NCBI RefSeq assembly: GCF_018873765.1 | Contig: NC_057918.1 | Location: 66,878,871-66,942,870, forward strand | Origin: Telopea speciosissima | Taxonomy: Eukaryota; Streptophyta; Magnoliopsida; Proteales; Proteaceae | Reading direction: 5' to 3' | DNA length: 64,000 nucleotides | Translations under genes and position numbers: made by a program | Notes under the pieces: model-generated | Told to the model about the DNA's origin: nothing | Seen by the model: the letters and a program-made list of their open reading frames with translations, nothing else | Database searches by the model: none | Part shown: positions 57,426 through 64,000 of the stretch, one piece after another | How the letters are laid out: every line of letters starts with the position of its first letter | How positions within the stretch are numbered: position 1 is the first letter of the stretch

Positions 57426-58848
57426 GTTACCCACGATGAATCTATATAAAATGCTTCGATGATGGATGCTTTCCTAGCTTCCGATCTCATAGGTTTAAGT
57501 TGGGCTTCTTTGTCCTCGGCTTGAACCACATCTATTACAGCTGATTCCTCCAGAACCCTCGCTCAACCCCAACCTTCATGTTTCTCAGTCAATAGATGCC
57601 TTCTAGAACCCTATTGCAAGTGTGCTTTCATCAAAATTCTGTTTTCATTAAATTTTCAAATCTAGCTTCAAAATACATTTCTGGCTTTATTATTGGATAT
57701 TTAATTCTTCTTCAATTCATTTAGATTCTACCAAATCATTGTTTTTGGTTCTTGAAGTCTGTTAATTGTTAAGGTTTAGTTTTGCTTTTAATCTATCAAT
57801 TTGTGATCTTCTTGAGCATCACCTTTTCCACCGCCTGCAGCAGTTCCATTTGTAGCCCAAATTAAAGTGGCAGGCTTCCTTTTGTTGGTGATTTCAACCT
57901 CCAATAGTGGAGATGGTTTGTCATCCTTATATGCCTAATAATCTCACTGCACATCACCATCATCCCCATCAGCATAGGCATGCCATCCTGACTCACACAA
58001 CTCAAGTCCTCGAGAGTGTGTTGAACACACAGTGCAGATGACAGTAGTTGTGTGTTGGTTGTCATTATTGTCAATACAGTCCATGCTTATTGTTGTTGTC
58101 AACACAGTGCATCTTAGTGATAGAGGAGTGTACAGGGGCAGTTGAGGGCAGTTATAGAGATCAGGACAGTTCAAGACGCATTTTGAATGAGTTGGTAGAC
58201 TTCTAACAGTGCAGGCAATGACTAGACAATGTCCTTGCATCCCCAGCAGTTCTTACAATGTTCACAGTTTCAATGACATCATTATAGGGGTTTGACAGTG
58301 TATGGGCCTACCGTGATTGGGAGTCATCCAGAGGCATTTATGTTATTTATTAGGCATGGACTATATTACATGAGTATTTATGTAATTTTACAGAGTACAT
58401 ATGGCCTAGACGGTGATGTTGGAGCATCCGGGAATACTGTGGCTGTATGAGACACTTTATTTCAGTGTTATACAATGTTTGGCAGCCTTGGACAGCCTCA
58501 GTGAAGGCTAGATGCATTAAGAATGTTGATTTCATAGATTTTCGCACTAGCAGCATATTCATCGGCATTTTTAGAGGATCTAACGACAAAAATAGGTGGA
58601 GAAATCTACATGAGTATTGTAGTTTGTCAATTCCTATTCGAAACACAGCTGGAATCGCGCAATTCTGATTTTAGACGGCGAAGATATAGCAATTCCTATT
58701 TGGTCACCTAAAGATGAAGGACATTTTAGGCAATCTGAGTTGTTTTGGTTCCTTGAGAAAACCAGTAAGAATTTTGCTGATGTGGTTAATTTATATTGGC
58801 AGTGTTCATTGTCACGGACACGTGGCCGCAAACGGCGGTCAAATCTTC

Positions 58849-59046
58849 TTTTTTTTTTTTTTGTTAAACTCAAAATTATTGAGAAGGAGGAGTGCTATAG
58901 CCGAGGCTTCCAGGTTACAAAGATCTTGGAGCTAAGGAGTGGAAAGGGGTCACCTTGTCTCGCATACACAAGACAAAGCCCTCCGAGCTAGGGAGTCAGC
59001 GATGTTGTTAGTCTTCCAGACTCCTTCATTAACCTGCTCCCAAGAA
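58849..59046 (-). mobile_element. LINE 3' tail, strongly 5' truncated
   Basis: The minus strand encodes VNEGVWKTNNIADSLARRAL, the end of a plant LINE RNase H. An A-tail follows (T-run 58849-58862). It is related to, but clearly diverged from, the same region of the LINE at 45901. About 200 bp survive. Confidence 0.75.
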
Positions 59047-59049
59047 TAA

Positions 59050-59563
59050 AACTAACACTCGAGAGATCTCGACCAAAATCTCGCTTTTTCAATATCTCGA
59101 GACAACATGGAGGTCGGCATGATATTTTACCCCAACTCGAGCGAGATCTCGATATTACCGAGATCTCGACCCAAACTCCTTTATATGAGTGCCAGATCTC
59201 AACCGAGAGATAAGGTCTCGGTGGTTTTGGTCATTTCAGTGGAAAATCTTGGTATACAGACACTTATTTATGCCTAATATCAGTTAAGTAAACGAAATAC
59301 AAATACAAATAAGTAAATGAAATACACAAATAAGTAAATGTTTTTGTATTTGTATTGTATTTACTTAAATGATATTATTCATAAATAAGCAAATATTCTT
59401 ATTTATACAATATAACTAAAAACCAAAAGTGCAGTAAAATATTCATTTGTTTTGATATCCAAAAAAATATTTTCATTCAAAGCGATTTTGACAGCATTTG
59501 CACACACCAAATTAAGTTTGACCGGTACATAACTCCTTCAATATAAATCAGATTTAAGCAATC
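59050..59563. mobile_element. Truncated copy of the GAGATCTCG foldback MITE
   Basis: It follows the element at 5013 from its GAGATCTCG words through ACTTATTTATGCCTAATATC, TTTGACAGCATT, AAGTTTGACCGGTACATAAC and TATAAATCAGATTT. It stops at AGCAATCT, where a GGCC-rich repeat begins. The right half is missing. Confidence 0.78.
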
Positions 59564-60192
59564 TCAGGCCGGGTTAGGACTGAGGCCTTGGGCTGAGCCT
59601 GGCCCGGCCTAGCTTGGCCTAGCCTGACCCTGTTTTAAGTTATATTATAAATATATTAATACAATTTATATATTATGGCATATAGAACGCTAACCGTCCC
59701 TCTAGGGCCTGCACATGCACGGTGGCCAATGAGAGCATGCACAGAGACATCATGGGGGTAGGATTTTCACTTTTCCATGAGGGGTGGGGCGATCATTTCG
59801 CACCCCCATGAGTCTAGGCGCAGGGGCTACAAGGACGATTAACGTTCTTTTTCCATATATCATAAACTTTAAGCGTCATACACATTTTGTTATATAATGT
59901 ATTATTTATGAAGATAATATAAGTGATATATATATTTTATTATAGTGTTATTGTATGTAAAATTGATGATTTTCTCCCCGGCCAGCCCAGCCCAACCCAT
60001 GCATCTCCCTTATTCCTACCCATGATCAAAGCCAATCAAGGTCAGCCTAACCCAACCCTAAGGGCGAGTTAGGGTTGGATTTTTCAGGCTCTAAGTCATG
60101 GTTGGGCAAGGCCTGGGCCTAGCTAAGGGGACTTGGGTTGGGCAGGAGTTTTAAAAAGCCCGACCCAACCACACCTTGCTGCAGCCCTAGGT
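59563..60192. repeat. GGCC/GGGC-rich repeat, probable MITE hosting another
   Basis: The left part (AGGCCGGGTTAGGACTGAGG, CTGGCCCGGCCTAG) and right part (GGTTGGGCAAGGCCTGGGCC, AAGCCCGACCCAACC) are inverted versions of similar words. The middle is AT-rich and split by the element at 59677-59854. Exact ends are uncertain. Confidence 0.5.
59677..59854. mobile_element. MITE with AGAACGCTAACCGTCC ends
   Basis: 178 bp. Left GGCATATAGAACGCTAACCG and inverted right GGAAAAAGAACGTTAATCG pair. Flanking 9-mers ATATATTAT and ATATATCAT agree at 8 of 9. The termini resemble those of 63781-63957. Internal CCAATGAGAG and TTTCGCACCCCCATGAG text recurs in degraded form near 62010-62110. Confidence 0.75.
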
Positions 60193-60942
60193 GAAACATT
60201 ATTGATGAGGCACATGGAAGTTAGTGTATATGCGTTGTATGGAATCACATATTGATTCTGTGTAGCTGTGCTCATGCAATACATCTGCATAAGATTTCGA
60301 TCGATTGGTAAGATTCAATTGGAATTTCAAATTTTGAATGAGCGATGAAGATTGATCCTGGACAGTAGATCCTCATGGTCCCTAGCCATGTGTAGTGCAT
60401 GTGTAGCGAAGAACCCATGAAAATTCCACCTAGATCGATCCTATGGGATTCGTGATTGCAAGACCCAAGTGAAGAAGATTGACGAATGAGAAAATTTCCC
60501 ACCTTCACCAATAGATCCCAGAGGTCGCAGGCCACCATACGACAATACCAATGAGAGAACGAAACGCGTCTCTAATTCGTCAGACGCGATCACATGACGG
60601 AGATTTAAGGCGCTATTTATGATTCTGATCTGATGGCCTATATCATATGCTTTGTTGCACGTGCGTTACACAGGAAAATACACCGCTGAGATGTAACGTG
60701 CACACACGTTTACTGCACCCGAGATTCCATTTTAAGCTCTTCCAATGGCCCAACTTCAATCGAGCATATTTTCCTCATCCGAGCTCCGTTTTAGGTGAAC
60801 CAAATTGCAAAATGCTCGTCTCTTCGAGCTCTACCTTCTGAAAGTGAAAAACCACACTGGTTGCAACCTCTGTGGAACAGAAAATTGCAAAAGCCCCACT
60901 GCCCCTTTGTTTTATGTGTTGAATCCATTCCCTACCTGTGCT

Positions 60943-61392
60943 TAGGCCTATAAACGGATTGGATTCGGCTTGGATACTGATCAGATGTAATTGGATTCGG
61001 ATATTTTCTGGTCGAATACGGATACTTCAAAATGGATTCGGATGTGGATCGAATTTGGATTTTCGGCCATCCGTTTACACCTACCTGCCTTGTGTAACCC
61101 CTTGTGTAACCCGAACCTTCCTCCCCCTAGTGGATACAATTCACTCTCAATCCATATTCCATAGTTTTAGATCATGATTCTCTTTTCCTCATATTCTAGA
61201 ACCTGTTGAATCTTCAAAAAAAACCCCAAAGATCGTTATTTACTTAATTTTTTATAATTAAGTATTCGGATTCGGATTTTTATCGGAGTACTCGGATTTT
61301 TTTCTAGATATCTCTAAATGAATACGAATGCCCCTAACGGATATAGATGCGGATCGAATTCGGATTTTCGGTTACCCATTTACAGCCGGCTG
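60943..61392. repeat. GGATTCGGAT-rich inverted repeat element(s)
   Basis: TATAAACGGATTGGATTCGG at 60950 is opposed by CGGCCATCCGTTTACACC at about 61065. A second related piece (61261-61392) carries GGATTCGGATTTTTATCGG and GGATCGAATTCGGATTTTCG, then TACCCATTTACAGCC. Probably one MITE family, with an inserted or duplicated segment. Target duplication is not clear. Confidence 0.55.
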
Positions 61393-63158
61393 TGCTTGTG
61401 TGTCCTTGGGCTTCTACAATCCTTCAATCTTCCCATTGTAACCCCAGGCCACTGGATCATACTCTTTCTCTTCCATAGAATGACCATGATCTTTCCAACC
61501 TCCCTTTACTTATCCCATTAGATAACTTGAATGTTCAACCCGGAACTCACATTCTGTTAACTGATGGAAGCTTCTTGCTAGACTCTAAGTTTGGACAGAT
61601 TCAGTGAACTTGGCGTCTTGGTTGCAACGGGACCATTCACATTGCTGGGTTATGCAGAGGAGGAGGGGGTGGGGTGGGTTGTGCAGAGGAGGTAGAGGTA
61701 GATGATGAAGTGAAAGGGTAAAATTAGAAATATATTTGATTTGTGAGCAAAAATAGTTCACAAGGTATCTTAAATGTTACATTTAAAACTTGAGGCACCT
61801 CAAGTGTCCTTTTCTTAAACATGGGTCACCTCAGATATAATTTACCCAAACAATTTTTATAGTACAGTAGTGAGAGATTCCTACCTCCGCTGCCTCTGTA
61901 TATGGGCTTTTGTCCATGGGCCATGTTATAAAATATACATTGTGTAGAGATCTTATCTCTTCTCATTTTAAGTAAAACTTGGATTAGTTGTGGAACTCCC
62001 TACACCAGTATGGGGCCAATGAGAGTGCACACATGGGCATCTATATATAGATGGATTTTTTATTTCAAGAGAAGCTGGGCAGTAATTTCGTGAACTCCTA
62101 TGTCTAGAAAACTTATAGGACCAAGTTTCTCTACATTGTGAGTATAGAGATACTTATGAGTTCTCTCCTGCACAAAGCAGTGCTAGTTGTCAGTTGTCAC
62201 TACGCCCCGGCCCCTCCCACCCTCAACCCCTTGCACTCACCCTACGCAAGGCCGCCCCGTCCCCTTGGCACCCACCTAGTGGCCTATGGGCCCTCGTTAG
62301 GAAAAAAAAAAAACCTAAAATTCTAAAAGTATGTGATGTTATGCAAATTAAAGAATGAATTCTGGCTTGTATAGTACCAAACGTTGGCAAAAAAAGCCTA
62401 AAATTCTTTGTTTTTTTTTTTTTTTGTTTTAATTAGCAGACAAACAATTTACAAGCCCAAATGTAAAATTTTGTGATATCAATAGGGATGCAATGCTTGG
62501 GTTTGGAACGGGTGACTGTAATCCCTTATAAGAACACTGGTTTTGGCTTAGGGGAAGCAAAACTAGCTGACCCTCAACTAAGGGTGTCAATCCGATTTTG
62601 ATGGGGAATTGGTTCTAACGCGAAACCGAACTGCTACAGAAGGTACGATTTTGGTCCGGTTTGGTTTGGAATTTTATCGATCTTTTGTTATCGATTGGTA
62701 ATTTGTCTACTATTGGGTTTGGTCCGTTCTGGTTTGACATGCATACATAAGGAAATCAATGAGAAAATTCTGGATTTTTGGGTTTTCAGTTTCTAATTGG
62801 GTTACTATTGGTCCGATCTCATTTTTATCGGGTTTGGTCAGCTATTCAGTTTTGGTCGGTGCATTTGATCTGTTCAATTCGGTTTCAATTTCTATCGGAT
62901 CAGTTAAACCTCAGTCCAAAATCAAATCAATAAAAGTCCGATTCGATCCGAGCTGATCCCGTTGATTTCGATCAATCTGACCGGTTTGGGCTGCACTTGG
63001 ACAGCCTAGCCCTCATCCCGTGTAAGTGGGATGGGCCAATTGGCGGGTAGAAATTCAATGAGAGGCAATAAACCAGAACGGACAATAGGCCTGTCAAATG
63101 ATACTTAAACCCAGTTATGTACTTATATCTCACCAAACCTGTCCCCTTCATAGATTTA

Positions 63159-63265
63159 GACTGCGTTTGGTATGCATTTCAATTTTGTAACCTCGGATGA
63201 TAAAAATAGTTGCTTTTATTGTCTGAGAATGCAAAATCGACCAAAAATGCATATCAAACACAGCC
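63159..63265. mobile_element. Short Tourist-like MITE, 107 bp
   Basis: Terminal inverted repeats GACTGCGTTTGGTATGCATT and GGCTGTGTTTGATATGCATT. TTA duplications lie at 63156-63158 and 63266-63268. The same terminal type as 40703-41036 but with a different body. Confidence 0.83.
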
Positions 63266-63780
63266 TTATTGCACGGTATTGGATTGGGGTTATCCTGGAA
63301 ATCAATACGATACCCATACGGATCAGCATGAATTGACCCATATCAAACAGTTTTGCCCCATGTTTACTTGAAAAATCAGGTTTTTTGATAGTTTTATCCC
63401 TGATCCATACCGTTCCACCTATATGGGATTAGTTAGGTATAAGATCAATGGTCAACAACACTGATTCAGGCGATCTGATACCGATATCGATACCTCAAAC
63501 CATGGTCCCCTTAGGTTGGGGGTAAATCTATGGGGCAGCCAGACATGGCAGGAAACTAAGGGTGGCAAAACCTGCCAAGATCGGTAACACATGTACAATT
63601 ACAATTTGATAACTCTATAGTAGGGTTGAGGTTTTTTAGGGTTTAGGCCAGATTCGGATTGACCTCGGTTGATTGTACACTAGCACCTTGTAATTATCTC
63701 TTTGCCCGACTATGTACCAAACCGTTTTGTAGCTCTTCATTGGTGTGTTCCATTGAGAACCCTCTCCCATATATTTTATT

Positions 63781-63957
63781 GGAAAAAGGAATGCTAATCG
63801 GTGCTGTGTGTGGACGTGTACGTGCACCTAGACACAGTCCGACGTGAAAAGACCATCACACCCTCTGGAATGGTAGAAAGGTCCATCTTTTCACACCGGG
63901 CTATTTGTGGGCACAGGTATATGCCCACACACAACACCGGTTAACGTTCTTCTCCCT
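63781..63957. mobile_element. MITE with GCTAATCGGTGCTGTGTGTGG ends
   Basis: 177 bp. Left GGAAAAAGGAATGCTAATCG and inverted right AGGGAGAAGAACGTTAACCG continue into GTG(C/T)TGTGTGTGG on both sides. Exact 8 bp direct repeats ATTTTATT flank it (63773-63780, 63958-63965). Noncoding. Superfamily Mutator or hAT by duplication length. Confidence 0.85.
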
Positions 63958-64000
63958 ATTTTATTTTATATTTTAGAGATTTGAAATTTGTAATCTCACA

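Larger units (their letters stand above)
56822..61850. repeat. Inverted repeat pair, arms about 190 bp, 4.65 kb apart
   Basis: The left arm 56822-57010 begins TTTTGGGTAAATAACATCTG. The right arm 61665-61850 ends CAGATATAATTTACCCAAA. The reverse complement of the right arm follows the left arm throughout (CCCATGTTTAAG, ACTTGAGGTGCCTC, CTTGTGAACTATTTTTGCT, TTCTAATTTTA, CTTCATCATCTACC). Either long terminal repeats of one roughly 5 kb DNA transposon, or two copies of one MITE in opposite orientation. No transposase was recognised between them and no clear target duplication. Confidence 0.75.
56164..64000. other. Gene-free 7.8 kb of nested small transposons
   Basis: No protein-coding gene recognised. 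It contains an inverted repeat pair (56822-57010, 61665-61850), a LINE tail (58849-59046), a truncated MITE copy (59050-59563), nested MITEs (59563-60192, 59677-59854), GGATTCGGAT-rich repeats (60943-61392), a GGTTTGGT/GGATCAGTT-rich stretch (62585-63008) and two further MITEs. A GTATCG-type stretch lies at about 63275-63505. Confidence 0.7.

Noticed and set aside
62138-62326. Short Pro-rich open frame
   Set aside because: Low-complexity C-rich sequence among repeats. No motif.

Overview
The window is nuclear DNA of a flowering plant. Genes are split by GT-AG introns, organelle-targeted proteins of plant type are present (MSH1, GatB, PSB28), and intergenic and intronic space is packed with AT-rich plant transposons. 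The species cannot be named from the sequence. A woody or early-diverging eudicot or a magnoliid is only an impression from gene sequence and MITE style.

Layout, left to right. (1) 1-9379, plus strand: the 3' part of MSH1 (organellar MutS homologue with a GIY-YIG tail). Its two flanking exons are separated by an 8.2 kb intron holding a decayed Ty1/copia element, an RTE LINE tail and three successive MITEs. (2) 9380-13938: repeats, then the last exons of a SEC20-like gene whose final codons are split off by a small LTR (TRIM-type) insertion. (3) 14784-16368, minus: a two-exon USP-like gene. (4) 20444-26447, minus: a complete eight-exon organellar GatB gene, with a 767 bp MITE in its last long intron. 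(5) 26448-34349: gene-poor, with a tRNA-like SINE. (6) 34524-43178, plus: a complete six-exon TH2-type gene (TenA fused to a HAD phosphatase), with a 6.1 kb intron holding a MULE-like and a Tourist-like MITE. (7) 43179-49908: repeats, including an L1-type LINE with clear target duplications and a 674 bp tandem duplication that copied one end of it. (8) 49909-52727, plus: PSB28, with an Au-type SINE in its intron. (9) 53854-56163, minus: an intronless subtilase of the SBT1.2/SDD1 type. (10) 56164-64000: nested MITEs, LINE scraps and a widely spaced inverted repeat pair.

The genes have no operon-like relation. Four of them act in organelles or in cofactor metabolism (MSH1 in organelle DNA surveillance, GatB in organellar Gln-tRNA formation, PSB28 in photosystem II assembly, TH2 in thiamin salvage and phosphate removal), but this looks like chance neighbourhood.

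The most distinctive signal is a set of MITEs that share the terminal word CATAGTT or CAAGGTT/CAAGGATT and carry target duplications of about 8 bp. Each subfamily fills its ends with its own short palindromic word. Five near-complete members and at least three fragments lie in this window, most of them inside introns. A second notable signal is the TRIM insertion exactly between the last coding residues and the HDEL-like tail of the SEC20 copy. A third is a TH2 leader that keeps an in-frame upstream ATG resembling the Arabidopsis transit-peptide start but is closed by stops.
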